Source: Sediminicola sp035798135
GTDB taxonomy: Bacteria; Bacteroidota; Bacteroidia; Flavobacteriales; Flavobacteriaceae
Length of the DNA stretch: 64,000 nucleotides
Direction: 5' to 3'
Assembly (NCBI GenBank): GCA_035798135.1
Contig: JAPFBR010000001.1
Location: 558,001-622,000, forward strand
In this document: positions 44,310 through 55,100 of the stretch, piece after piece
How positions within the stretch are numbered: the stretch's first letter is position 1
Layout of the letters: each line of letters opens with the position of its first letter
Notes under the pieces: model-generated
What the model saw: only the letters and a program-made list of their open reading frames with translations
What the model was told of the DNA's origin: nothing
Database searches by the model: none
Position numbers and translations under genes: made by a program

Positions 44310-45503
44310 CTATTCTTCTAATATTGCTGCAATTCCAGGCAAAACCTTCCCTTCCAGGCTTTCCAACATTGCCCCACCACCGGTTGAAACATAACTTACT
44401 TTTTCTTCAAAACCAAACTGCTTTACAGCTGCAACAGAATCTCCTCCTCCAACTAAGGAAAATGCACCTTTGCTCGTGGCCTCGTCTATATAATTACCTA
44501 TTGCTATGGTTCCTTTAGCAAAACTGTCCATCTCAAAAACGCCAATTGGCCCGTTCCATAATATGGTCTTACTCTGCAAGATGACCTCTTTAAAGTTGGC
44601 CAACGTTTTTGGTCCGGCATCCAATCCTTGCCATCCCTCAGGTATTGCATCTACAGCCACAATTTTGGTGTTGGCATCGTTGCTGAAACTGTCTGCCGCC
44701 AAAACATCTACCGGGATATGTACTTTTACACCTTTTTGCTCGGCCTGTTTTAGAATTTCCAAAGCCAATTCCATCTTATCGTCCTCACAAATGGAATCTC
44801 CCACTTTACCGCCTTTTGCTTTGACAAAAGTATAGGTCATTCCACCGCCAATAATCAAGTGGTCTACCTTGCTCAATATGTTTTCTATAATCGTGATTTT
44901 GGAAGAAACTTTGGAACCCCCTAAAATAGCAGTTACGGGTTTCTCTCCTGTTCGCATCACCTTTTCAATAGCCTCAATTTCCTTGGCCATTAAACTTCCA
45001 AAACATTTTTTTCCTTTAAAAAATTGAGCTACAACGGTTGTGGAGGCATGTGCCCTGTGCGCCGTTCCAAAAGCATCGTTAACGTATATATCACCTAATT
45101 TCGAAAGTTTTTCCGCAAAACCACGGTCCCCTTTTTCTTCTTCGGCATGAAAACGAAGGTTTTCCAACAACAATACCTCACCAACTTTTAGTTCGGCAAC
45201 CGCTTTCTCTGCGACCTCGCCAATACAATCATTGACAAATTTTACCTTCACTCCGATAATTTCAGAAACCTTATCCAGAATATGGCTCAAGGACATATCT
45301 GCGTTTACCTTGCCTTTTGGCCTACCATAATGGCTCATTAAAACCGCGCTTCCCCCATCTTCCAAAACCTTGATGATCGAAGGTTTTGCTGCTTCGATAC
45401 GATTGGCATCCGATACCTTAAAATCAGCATCCAAAGGGACATTGAAATCAACACGAATAAGGGCCTTTTTATCTTTAAAATTAAAATCGTTTATGGTTTT
45501 CAT
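44310..45503 (-). CDS. pgk: Phosphoglycerate kinase
   Basis: This 397-residue glycolytic enzyme starts at the ATG at 45503 (MKTINDFNFKDKKALIRVDFNVPLD, key part RVDFNVPLD); the longer open frame from 45686 has no coding sense. Motifs seen are SHYGRPKG near residue 59, ENLRFHAEEEKGD near 115 and GGGDSVAAVKQFG near 352 of the nucleotide-binding domain. It makes ATP from 1,3-bisphosphoglycerate. Divergent from the delta-prime gene. Confidence 0.97.
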   Translation of the reverse strand: MKTINDFNFKDKKALIRVDFNVPLDADFKVSDANRIEAAKPSIIKVLEDGGSAVLMSHYGRPKGKVNADMSLSHILDKVSEIIGVKVKFVNDCIGEVAEKAVAELKVGEVLLLENLRFHAEEEKGDRGFAEKLSKLGDIYVNDAFGTAHRAHASTTVVAQFFKGKKCFGSLMAKEIEAIEKVMRTGEKPVTAILGGSKVSSKITIIENILSKVDHLIIGGGMTYTFVKAKGGKVGDSICEDDKMELALEILKQAEQKGVKVHIPVDVLAADSFSNDANTKIVAVDAIPEGWQGLDAGPKTLANFKEVILQSKTILWNGPIGVFEMDSFAKGTIAIGNYIDEATSKGAFSLVGGGDSVAAVKQFGFEEKVSYVSTGGGAMLESLEGKVLPGIAAILEE

Positions 45504-45529
45504 CTTTACAAGGATTTTTTTGAGAAAAG

Positions 45530-45537
45530 CAAATGTA
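45530..45537 (-). promoter_or_regulatory. -7 element (TACATTTG) upstream of pgk
   Basis: It matches TAnnTTTG 26 bases before the pgk ATG. Confidence 0.45.
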
Positions 45538-45709
45538 AAGATTTCTCTAGTATGTTTAAACCAGAGAGACATATTCTTTAGGGTTCCAGCACAAAACGGC
45601 CTCTTGTTGTTTACTTTATAACCAATTGACGCCCAATCCTTATAATAATGCTCTTGGCCCAATGAACATTCCTTCCTTATTCCCATTATGGGGGAACAAG
45701 CAAATAAAC

Positions 45710-45717
45710 TATATTTG
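45710..45717 (+). promoter_or_regulatory. -7 element (TATATTTG) directly before the delta-prime gene
   Basis: It matches TAnnTTTG and ends 4 bases before the ATG at 45722, implying an almost leaderless transcript if used. Confidence 0.45.
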
Positions 45718-45721
45718 ACCC

Positions 45722-46873
45722 ATGCTTTTCAATGACATTTTAGGATTGCCCCATATAAAAAAACATTTAACCTTCAGTGCCGATGCAGGTCGCATTCCCC
45801 ACGCACAGTTATTTGTTGGCAAAGAAGGGTGTGGAACACTGCCGATGGCAATGGCCTATGCGCAATATATTATCTGTGCCAATACTCAAGGGGAGAACAC
45901 GGGAGAGAATGCAGCTTGTAATACAAAGTGTAACTCCATTTCACATCCCGATGTCCATTTTGCCTTTCCCGTATCCAATAGCGATAAGGTAAGGAGTCAT
46001 GCCGTTAGCAACCATTATATGGAGGAGTGGAGGGAATTTCTTAGGGAACAACCTTATGGCAACCTGTTTGATTGGTACCGTTTTATCGGCATAGAGAAAA
46101 AACAGGGCATGATAGGGGTGGACGAAGCCCAAGAGGTGGTGAAAAAACTTGCCCTTAAATCCTATGAAGGCGGTTATAAGGTCATGATTATTTGGATGGC
46201 CGATAGGATGAACAATTCAGCGGCCAATAAACTGTTGAAACTAATTGAAGAGCCGCCTGCAAAGACTGTCTTTATTTTGATTACAGAAGAGGAGGAACAG
46301 ATTATACAGACCATACGATCAAGGTGCCAGGTCCTGCACTTTCCCCCATTGGCTGAAGAGGTTATTGCCCAGGGCCTGGTGGAAAAAGGCCTTCCCATGG
46401 AAGAGGTCTTACGGATTTCACATGAAGCCGATGGAAATTTTAACAAGGCCTTGGATTTGATGAACCAAGATTCTGAAGATTTGGTTTTTGAACGATGGTT
46501 CGTGCAATGGGTGCGAAGTGCTTTTAAGGCAAAAGGCAATAAAGCTGCCATCCATGATCTTATCCTTTGGAGCGAAGAGGTTGCCAAAACGGGAAGAGAA
46601 ACGCAAAAGAAATTTTTATTGTACTGTTTGGCGGTGATGAGACAAGCAATGCTCACCAGCTACAATGTCACAGACCTTACTTACATGAAAATCCATGTAG
46701 AAGGATTCCAGTTGGCAAAATTTGCCCCTTTCATACATGAAAACAATATCTTGCAAATTACCCAGGAACTGGAAGACGCCATTTATCATATAGAGCGCAA
46801 TGGGAATTCTAAAATAATTCTGACAGATCTATCCATAAAACTTACGCGATTACTTCATAAGAAGGCCGCATAA
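45722..46873 (+). CDS. holB: DNA polymerase III subunit delta-prime (clamp loader)
   Basis: This 383-residue AAA+ protein begins with DILGLPHIKKHL and has HAQLFVGKEGCGTLPMA at residues 27-43, a Walker A-like segment lacking the GKT lysine/threonine pair. KLLKLIEEPP is near residue 164 and the SRC motif (RSRCQVLHF) near 199. It is the clamp-loader subunit that helps load the sliding clamp. The degenerate Walker A is normal for delta-prime. The N-terminus at 45722 matches that of the family, so this start is firm. Confidence 0.92.
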   Translation: MLFNDILGLPHIKKHLTFSADAGRIPHAQLFVGKEGCGTLPMAMAYAQYIICANTQGENTGENAACNTKCNSISHPDVHFAFPVSNSDKVRSHAVSNHYMEEWREFLREQPYGNLFDWYRFIGIEKKQGMIGVDEAQEVVKKLALKSYEGGYKVMIIWMADRMNNSAANKLLKLIEEPPAKTVFILITEEEEQIIQTIRSRCQVLHFPPLAEEVIAQGLVEKGLPMEEVLRISHEADGNFNKALDLMNQDSEDLVFERWFVQWVRSAFKAKGNKAAIHDLILWSEEVAKTGRETQKKFLLYCLAVMRQAMLTSYNVTDLTYMKIHVEGFQLAKFAPFIHENNILQITQELEDAIYHIERNGNSKIILTDLSIKLTRLLHKKAA

Positions 46874-46910
46874 CCTCAATAAAACTAATTTCTTAAACTT
46901 AAATACCGAT

Positions 46911-47309
46911 ATGGAACACATTACCAACAATGCAACTGAAATACTTCTGCTTTTTTTCTTATTGATCACCTTTTTACAAAGTGGCATTGATAAACTCGTC
47001 GATTGGCGCGGCAACCTTTCATGGTTGACAGGACATTTCGCTGAATCGCCTTTAAAAAACATGGTGCCTGTATTATTGGGGGTCGTGGTGGTGACCGAAA
47101 TGATTGCTGGAATCCTTTCAGCCATTGGCTTGTTCCAAATTGCCACCGCTGGGGAAAGTCAGCTTGCATTTTACAGTGCCATTGTCTCCTGTGTTGCTCT
47201 GTTAATGTTGCTATTTGGTCAACGAATCGCCAAAGACTACGAAGGGGCAAAGACCATTGCCGTATACTTTATCCCTGCCATCTTTTTGGTTTTCTTGTTA
47301 CAAGCATAG
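46911..47309 (+). CDS. DoxX-like small membrane protein
   Basis: This 132-residue protein has four hydrophobic segments (about 8-28, 52-72, 82-100 and 112-130) and the FLQSGIDKLVDW stretch after the first, as in DoxX/DUF4870-like four-helix proteins. The function is unknown; DoxX relatives are linked to redox or terminal oxidase processes. It follows the delta-prime gene by 37 bp on the same strand. Confidence 0.78.
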   Translation: MEHITNNATEILLLFFLLITFLQSGIDKLVDWRGNLSWLTGHFAESPLKNMVPVLLGVVVVTEMIAGILSAIGLFQIATAGESQLAFYSAIVSCVALLMLLFGQRIAKDYEGAKTIAVYFIPAIFLVFLLQA

Positions 47310-47358
47310 TTGTAAATACTGTCCTTGTCCTATCCGATACCGAAAATATTCATAAACT

Positions 47359-47389
47359 AAAAAAACCGTCCAGTTGGACGGTTTTTTTT
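47359..47389. terminator. Bidirectional terminator between the DoxX-like gene and tRNA-Cys
   Basis: A GC stem (47366-47372 with 47375-47381) is extended by A/T arms (47359-47365 and 47382-47389), giving U runs both ways. Confidence 0.88.
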
Positions 47390-47390
47390 G

Positions 47391-47461
47391 AGGCATCGAG
47401 CAGATTCGAACTGCTGTACAAGCTTTTGCAGAGCTCTGCCTAGCCACTCGGCCACGATGCC
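47391..47461 (-). tRNA. tRNA-Cys (GCA)
   Basis: A 71-base cloverleaf: acceptor GGCATCG/CGATGCC, D stem GCC/GGC, anticodon stem GAGCT/AGCTT with loop CTGCAAA (anticodon GCA), T stem AGCAG/CTGCT with loop TTCGAAT, and discriminator U73. CCA is not encoded. All conserved positions are normal. Confidence 0.96.
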
Positions 47462-47520
47462 AATTTTGGACTGCAAATCTACAAAAATAAATTCTAAGAC
47501 AAATAAATTTTAAAGTAGTT

Positions 47521-47619
47521 TTATTTAAAACGAAACCCAGTATCAATTGTTGCGGTTCCACCTTCAATTAACACAAAAAAGTAATCGCCTTCGCTGTAAT
47601 TCAAAACGGTCTTAAAAAG
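47521..47619 (-). pseudogene. Short coding-like fragment between the two tRNA genes
   Basis: A 32-residue open stretch ends at a TAA at 47521-47523 and is closed upstream by a TAA at 47620-47622. It reads LNYSEGDYFFVLIEGG and ends in IDTGFRFK, which looks like the last beta strands of an exported protein. There is no start codon. It may be the tail of a lost gene, or chance. Confidence 0.25.
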
Positions 47620-47629
47620 TTAAGACCGT
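47606..47629 (-). terminator. Hairpin after the second tRNA-Cys-like gene
   Basis: A 10-bp stem (47606-47615 with 47620-47629), 4-base loop, lies 10 bp after the tRNA 3' end, with a T run on the minus strand. Confidence 0.7.
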
Positions 47630-47638
47630 CCTTGATTG

Positions 47639-47710
47639 AGGCATCGAGTGGACTCGAACCACTATAAAGGTCCTTGCGGGACCCCGTCTCTCCATTTCGA
47701 CCACAATGCC
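47639..47710 (-). tRNA. tRNA-Cys-like gene with unusual anticodon loop
   Basis: A 72-base cloverleaf folds well: acceptor GGCATTG/CGATGCC (one G-U), D stem GTC/GAC, anticodon stem GGGTC/GACCT, T stem AGTGG/CCACT with TTCGAGT, and discriminator U73. The anticodon loop is CCGCAAG, so the anticodon reads GCA (Cys), but position 33 is C instead of the near-universal U and position 38 is G, so 32 and 38 can pair. U73 and GCA are known Cys identity elements. CCA is not encoded. It may be a specialised or decaying tRNA. Confidence 0.75.
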
Positions 47711-47767
47711 GATTACTACTGCAAATGTACTTTATTATCCACGTTTAAAAAATAGAAATTATGTTTT

Positions 47768-48124
47768 TCAACGTGTTCTTTGTAAGTTTATCGAAACCAT
47801 TTCCACATCCCCGCCTAATGGAGGGTTTATTTTGGAAACAGAGATTTCTACCACTTCCACTGTGGAAATTTCCGAGAAGACCCGGTCTATAATTCGCTTT
47901 GCCACATGCTCCAACAGTTTCGCACTAATGGACATCTCCTCTTTCACAATGCGATTGAGATGTACATAATCTACGGTATCCTTTAAATTGTCTGATTGTG
48001 AAGCTTTGGTCAGATCAGCTTTGATCTCAAGGTCCACCCGGTAGTCGCTTCCTATGATCGCTTCTTCCCCAAGGCAGCCATGGTGAGCGTAGGCTCTGAT
48101 GTTACTTAATTTTACTTTCCCCAC
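47768..48124 (-). CDS. folB: Dihydroneopterin aldolase
   Basis: This 118-residue folate enzyme starts at a GTG (48124) and shows RAYAHHGCLGEE near residue 10, with the conserved tunnel residues, DTVDYVHL near residue 49 and KLLEHVAKRI near 69, where the catalytic Lys/Glu lie. The length is normal for FolB. No ATG lies near, so GTG is the start. A TAAATTTG element at 48143-48150 precedes it. Confidence 0.93.
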   Translation of the reverse strand: MGKVKLSNIRAYAHHGCLGEEAIIGSDYRVDLEIKADLTKASQSDNLKDTVDYVHLNRIVKEEMSISAKLLEHVAKRIIDRVFSEISTVEVVEISVSKINPPLGGDVEMVSINLQRTR

Positions 48125-48142
48125 AAGCGTTTCAAATTTCTA

Positions 48143-48150
48143 CAAATTTA
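48143..48150 (-). promoter_or_regulatory. -7 element (TAAATTTG) upstream of folB
   Basis: It matches TAnnTTTG about 18 bases before the GTG at 48124. Confidence 0.4.
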
Positions 48151-48169
48151 ATTCAATTGAATGGAAAAG

Positions 48170-49117
48170 TTAGTACATACATCTACAATTACTTAGCCCT
48201 TGGAAAAGATCCACTCCTAAGGTTATGACGTGCGTACCCGAACTAAATCCTAAAATCTCATTCAATATCACCTGATAGGAGTATCCAAAATAGAAATTGT
48301 TCTTTTTAAGTCCAAATATGGGGGCAATATAAAGAGGGTTTCCAATTTGATCATTCAGGAAACGGTAGTTGACCCCGGCATAATAGTAATCTTCAAAATC
48401 ATACCACCTGAACTTCAAATTTAAATCGGTTACGGAGCGCCCATCACTCTCAAAGTATTGAAAGAAGACAGAGGGTTCTATCTCCATATCACTGTTCTTG
48501 CTCTTCTTATACCTGTATCCTGTGTATATATAGTAATTCCTAAGTCTATTGGGCTCAAACACAGGATTGAACTTGGTTAAATCCTTATCCAATAGGTTGG
48601 AGGCATTGACACTCATATAAAATTTATCCTTCCGGTATAAAAACCCCACATCAAAGTTATGGTTGGTCGTGGATCGGTCATCTGTTACGGAAGCGTCATT
48701 GTTATCCCTAAAATTTTCAATATCGATTCTGAACTGATTAAAGTTATAGGAAATACCGAAGGACAAAAACTCGTCATCATAACGGTCCAACGTCAAATGA
48801 TGTGCAAATGAAAGCCTGGCTCCACGTTGCTTGGTCTCCCCATTACTATCATTGTACAAGAGCATTCCTATGCCCGATTTTTCGCCAACCCTGGCATCAG
48901 CTGCCAAGGACTGTGTGTCCGGGGCATCTTTGATACCTACCCATTGGGTAAGTCCATTAATCCTGATCTTGATATGATCCCCAATACCTGAATAGGTAGG
49001 GGAAATAACGAAAGGGTTATCCGCCAAATATTGGGAAAGCTGGGGTAGGGTCAGCTCCTGTCCTTTGGAGGCCAGTGCAACAAAAAGCAACACTAGGGTT
49101 AACACCGTATTTCGCAT
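48170..49117 (-). CDS. PorP/SprF family type IX secretion outer membrane protein
   Basis: This 315-residue protein has a signal peptide (VLTLVLLFVALASKG) and then repeated beta-strand patterns of an outer membrane barrel, opening with LSQYLADNPFVISPTYSG near residue 28, the hallmark of PorP/SprF proteins. In Flavobacterium johnsoniae SprF is needed for export of the adhesin SprB. Here the gene follows the giant adhesin by 23 bp on the same strand, the same order as sprB-sprF. It very likely serves that adhesin. Confidence 0.93.
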   Translation of the reverse strand: MRNTVLTLVLLFVALASKGQELTLPQLSQYLADNPFVISPTYSGIGDHIKIRINGLTQWVGIKDAPDTQSLAADARVGEKSGIGMLLYNDSNGETKQRGARLSFAHHLTLDRYDDEFLSFGISYNFNQFRIDIENFRDNNDASVTDDRSTTNHNFDVGFLYRKDKFYMSVNASNLLDKDLTKFNPVFEPNRLRNYYIYTGYRYKKSKNSDMEIEPSVFFQYFESDGRSVTDLNLKFRWYDFEDYYYAGVNYRFLNDQIGNPLYIAPIFGLKKNNFYFGYSYQVILNEILGFSSGTHVITLGVDLFQGLSNCRCMY

Positions 49118-49140
49118 AATTCTACTTAGGTTAAGTCGGT

Positions 49141-52100
49141 TTATCTATATAGGGTAAAGTGTCCAACAAATTCTCTGCTATCTTCTTCTCCCCTCAATTT
49201 GAGTATGTACCAATAATCGCCGGTCGGTAGTTCGGTTTCTCTGTAGAAACCATCCCATCCCTGATCATTTAATCTCATTCTGTACACCTCTCTACCATAA
49301 CGGTCAAATATTATGGTTAGTATGTTGGGCCATGATTCTTCATTCCTAGGTTTCCAGAAGTCGTTTTGTCCGTCTCCATCTGGGGTAAAGAAGTTCGGGA
49401 TCTCTATATCTATAAATTCTATATATATCTGTTGGATAGCCTCACAGCCATTTTCATCGACTACTGTTACCGTATAGGTGTCTGTTCTATTGATAAAGAA
49501 TGTGGTGTCCGTTCCTCTGTCTTTATCCCCTAGGTAGAAGGTATAATTTTGTCTTCCTCCTGTGGCAACCGCTGTTATCTCATTGATGTTGTTTTGTTCC
49601 AATACCAGCATTAACGGCTCATATTGTTCAATCTCAAAATCAATTGTCTTTATACAGCCATTGGCATGGGATACCGTGATATAATGTTGTCCTGGTGCAA
49701 TATTTGTAAAATTGGGATCCAGTACCATGTCCGCTGGATCTGTTGAATCCAAGGCATATAATACATCATCGGAAACCGATGGATCTGCCAGCGTAAGGAT
49801 TATGGAGGCCTCGGGAGTAGCTCCTGTACATTCGTATACAGGCTCTATTTCAGCGTTTAGATTGACGCCTTCCTCGATCTCAACAATAATGTTGGTCTCA
49901 CACCCTTGACTGTCTTTTACAAAAATCACATAGGTTCCTGCTGCCAAATCGGTGAACGATGTTTGTCCAGGCACAAAATCCGATGGATTATTAGAATTGA
50001 AAGCAGCGCTGTATGGAGCTGTTCCCCCAGTAATATCAATAGCTATGGATCCGTCTTCACTCCCGGCACAAATTTCAGATTGAACCAAGGTCGTGGTTAC
50101 TTCCACTGGAAGTGGCGCTACAATCTCCAGGTCGAAGATGAATGGCTTACAACCATTGGAATCCTGAGCAATGATAGTATACGATCCAGGTAACAAATCT
50201 GTAAATACATTTTTGGCGCTGAACTGGTTTAGGTTAGGAGAGATGGCATACTGATATGTACCGGTTCCACCTACCAAACCAACTTCAATACTGCCATAAT
50301 CCTCGGCACACATTGGATTGTTGACTATTGGCGTATTGGCTGTCAACACATTTCCTTCCGTAATGACTACTTGTTCCCTATCCATACAATCCTGACTGTC
50401 CACTTGTATGTAATATGTGCCTGCAGTCAAATTATTAAAGATTGTACTTGTTTGAGCTGGCCTGATCACTGTAATTTGATCTTGTGCCAATAAGGTATAG
50501 GCATAACCTCCTAGTCCACCAATGGCCTTTACTTTGATCAGACCGGTAGCCTCACCAAAACAGCCCACATTGACAATGGCATCAGTAGTTAATTTTAATT
50601 CCGGTACCGCATCAATAGTAACTCTATTGGAAACTGTTGAGACACATCCGTTAGCATCCTTGATATAATACTGGTAGGCACCTACCGCCATATTGGTCAA
50701 TGATACCGTACTGCCCGCCATTGGCGTAAACACGCCAGTAGCAGTGGTGCTGTAACTATAAGGCGCAGTGCCTCCACTGGCCGTCAATCTAAGATCGGCA
50801 CCAACGGTACAAGTGTTTAATTTGGTTATGGTCAACGAAGCAATCACCTTTGAAGGTTCGTTGATAAGGACCGTACCTGTAGTGAAATCACAATTCCAAC
50901 CATCGGTCACCGTCACGGAGTAACTTCCCGCAGGCAGGTTGTTAAAAGTATTCGACGATTGTGGGCCTGTAGATAATCCTTGATCCAAATAATTCAAGAT
51001 GAAGTTATACCTGGCTGTAGGATCAATAGCAGGTCTTCCTCCCCCTGTAACCGTTGTGGTTATTTGTCCTCCAAAATCGCCTTCACATAATATTGTTGCT
51101 GTTGCTGTTGCTGTTGCCGTAATTTGAGTGGGCTGTACCAAGGTTTCTGTTGAGAAAACCTCGCATCCGTTTAAATCCCTAACATAAATCTCATAGGTTC
51201 CTGCTGTTAGTCCACCAAAAACATTATTAGAGCTAAAATCTCCCGCAGTTGGTGGAGTTCCTTGTGCTATGGCATAAGTATAGGCACCCCATCCTCCAGA
51301 AGCATTAGCTATAATTTGTCCTGGATCTGAACATGTTATTTCAGACGAAATATCCGAAATCAAATTAAGTGCGCTATTTGGTGATGCTATTTTTATAGTA
51401 TTGGAAACCGCATCGCAAAACGGGGTGCCGGTAGCGATTACGTTTACATAATAGTTACCTGCAGGTAACCCAGTAATACTAATAGGGTTCGTGGAGGTGT
51501 TCGATGTTACGACACCGGTGACCGTTGTACCATTTGATCTAAATACCTCATACGTATATGATCCTCCGTAATTGTTTACCTGTAAGGACATTGCCCCATC
51601 CGTATCCCCAAAACAGGTTACTGGTTTTGTAGGCGTTGCTAAGGCCTCTATAATATCATAAGGTGCAATAGTGTATGGAGTGGTTGTAAAATAACAACCA
51701 GTCACGTTATCTGTTACCCTGAACACGTAGTCACCTACAGCTGCTAGCGTGAAGTTGGCAATTTGCGTTCCAGCTCCCGGGGAAACCGTGGCAGTTCCCA
51801 TAGGTAATTGGTCAAATGTAAAGTCCCCGGAACCTCCTATCACTGTTAGGCGAACTGTTTCATCATTGATACAGGTAATCGCTGTTTGTTGTGTAAAATT
51901 AACAGCCGTAATTTTTGGCAGTGGATTAATGGTGACCAGGGTAGTATTGGTACAACCATTGTCATCCATAACGGTCACGGTAATATTCTGTACCAAGCCA
52001 GTGTCCGTAATGGCAAAGGTGTTGGAGTTTACAAAGTTCACTCCATTGATACTGTACGTATACGGTGCGGTACCATTGGCACCAGTGGCAGTAATTATTG

Positions 52101-55100
52101 CCTGGGCTACCGAATTATTAGGGTTACAAGCAAATTCCGTATTGGTAGCAGTAACTGTTACCGGAGCAGGTTCTGTAATGGTTACGGTTTGAGTATCTAT
52201 ACAGTTCCTATCTGAAGTAACCGTAATATCATAAACGCCAGCAGCTAACCCTGTAAATAAATTGCTGTTTTGGGTGGTACTTGTTGTACCATCAAAAATG
52301 GTAAATGTGTAGGCTGGGTTATTATTGGAAGCATCAAGGAAAACCTCTATTGATCCGTCAGCACCGCCATTACAAGAAACATTTTCTTGGGTGTATGTAA
52401 ATACTACAGGCGTAGGGGTTTCCAAGAATACCGGAGTTTGTGAACTACACCCAGATCCACCGTTGTCGTAAAGTACGACCGTATAATTTCCTGGGGCGAG
52501 GCCATTAAATATATTGGAGGCCTGTGGAACTCCAGCAGTTAGGCTTGTCCCTCCGTTGTCCAATAAGTCATATAGATAATTTCCGGAACCACCTGCAGCT
52601 GTAATGGTAACAACACCATCGTTAAGTGCACATGTTGGCTGGGAAGTCACCTGTGGCGTTGCTCCCAAAGGAGGCATTATTACTATAGGCGTTGTTGCAA
52701 TACATCCATTGGCATCCCTTACGGACACAGTATAGGTCCCTGGGGCAGATACGGTAAGGATTGCACTGGATTGGAAACCGTTACCCACACTGTATTGCAG
52801 AGGTGCTATTCCAGTACCCGTTGCCGTAAAGGTATATGATGTTCCATTGGAAGTACACTGATCGTCTGCGTAGGCTGGTACAAAGACCGTTGGCGTAGGA
52901 TCTTCATTGACCGTTACAGTAATGAAGGTAAAACATCCTCTTGAATCCTGAACATACACATCATAATCTGCAGGGTATACCGCAGGGTTTAACGTTGCCG
53001 TAGCACTGGCATTGTAATTTGCAGCGGTTGGAGAAACTCCAAAAGGCATAAAGGCATAGGCATACCCTGGGGTTCCCCCATTGGCCTTGACACTTATCTG
53101 TGCCCCAATGTTACAATTAGCATTTACATTATTTGTTTCAATAAGACTTATAGCAGCATTAGGGGAAGCTATGGTTATGGTATTGGAGATGTCATCACAG
53201 AAAGGTGTATCCGTGGCAATGACCCTTACTGTATAGTTCCCTGCAGGTAATCCGGAAATAGTCCTCGGGTTACTAGAAGTATTTGAAGCAACTACACCTG
53301 TTATAGAAGCTCCGGCACCATCTAACACCTCATAGGTATAGTTCCCTAAATAGTTGTTCACCTGAAGGTTCAATTCCCCATCAGAATCCCCAAAACAGGT
53401 CACTGGTGTAATCGCCGTGGCCTTTACATCTATAATATCATAAGGAGCTATGGAATATGGGGCTGTTGTGAAATAACATCCCGTTACATTATCGGTAACC
53501 CTAAAGGTATAATCCCCAACAGTGGTCAACGTATAATCAACGGAATAAACACCTCCACCTGGAACAATGGTATTTGTTCCTAAAGGTAATTGGTCAAATG
53601 TAAAATCTCCAGAACCACCGGTCACCGTTACTCGTACAACCTCATCATTGATACATGTTATGGCCGTTTGCTTAGCAAAAGTAACATTTGTGATAACAGG
53701 AAGTGGATCGATAGTCTGTGACAATGGTGCAACAATAGAACACCCTTTATTATCCTTAACATCCACTGTAAATGTTCCTGCTGTTGCAGTAACAAAAGTA
53801 TATTGATTCTTGGCTACCCCGGTTCCTTCAAAATAGGCGCCTCCGTTAATACTAAAAAAGTATGGTCCTGTTCCTGTAGTAGGGTCGGCCGTGATATCAA
53901 AAGAAGCCGTTTGTGCAGTATTGTTGGCATCACATGCAAATTCGACCACATTGCTTATAGACGCAACAAGTTGAGCAGGTTCAACAATACTTATGTTATC
54001 TGTGGCAACACAATTCCTATTGGAAGTAACTGTGATTGCATAGTTTCCAGAATTCAAGCCAGAGAAGAATCCATTACTTTGGGTAATTGCCGGATCCACC
54101 CCATTATTTATGGTGTAGGTATACGGCGGATTATCATTGACCCCAGCACTTGGAGCAACCAAGCTCACATTTATGGTGCCATCGGCAGCACCAAAACAGC
54201 TAATATCTGTTTTTTGGGTAGTTTGTAAGGTTACCAGGGTCGGTTCTTCCAACGTAACCTGGATTTCCTTGGTACAATTGGCTGGGTTTCCTAAAGTATT
54301 GTCTGTTACACGAACCACATAGGTCCCGAAGGCCACTCCTGTAAATTGGTTTCCAGCAGGAGCAATTCCTGTTGGAGTGATACCGTCCGCTTCAAATAAT
54401 TCCACGGTGTTTACTCCAGACCCACCAACGACGTTAAAATCTATTATTCCATCATTTGTTAAACATGTGGGCTGGGTATTTACAGTAGCTGTAAATTCCA
54501 ATTCAGGGCTAATGGTAATCGATTCAATATCTCCACAACCATTGGCATCCAATACTTCAATATCGTATGATCCTGAAGAAAGGTTATTAAAGGTATATGG
54601 GAAAGTCGCAATATTTTGGAAAGCATTGCCAACTATTCTAATTCTATATGGAGCAACTCCTGTATTGGTGCCATCCAGAGTTACCTCAACTGAAAAACTA
54701 CCTTCTTCCTCACACTCATCAACTAAAGTCAATGAAATATCCGGTCTGGTATCCTCCGTGATGGTAATGTCCAAGACTTGAGAGATACAACCATTGGCAT
54801 CTTGGGCATATACATCCCAATTAACACCTGTAGTATAATCTAAGTTTAGAGTTTCATCTTCTGGAAATGCTCCTGGGACGGCGGCACCATCCAATACAAC
54901 CGCATAGGTATATGGTCCGTTTCCTCCACTTGCCTGCACTACAACAATAGCATCCTCATTACAATTGTCCGGAGTGTTGCTGACCTCAACAACAATAACT
55001 TCTTCTGGAGCATCAATGGTCACTGAATTGGAAACTTCAAAACAGAATGGATTCTGTGTTTCTGTTACCTCAACGGTATACATACCTGCGGGCAAGGTTT

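Noticed and set aside
45504..45686. Longer N-terminus for phosphoglycerate kinase
   Set aside because: The extra 61 residues have no coding character and overlap the promoter element; the family N-terminus begins at 45503.
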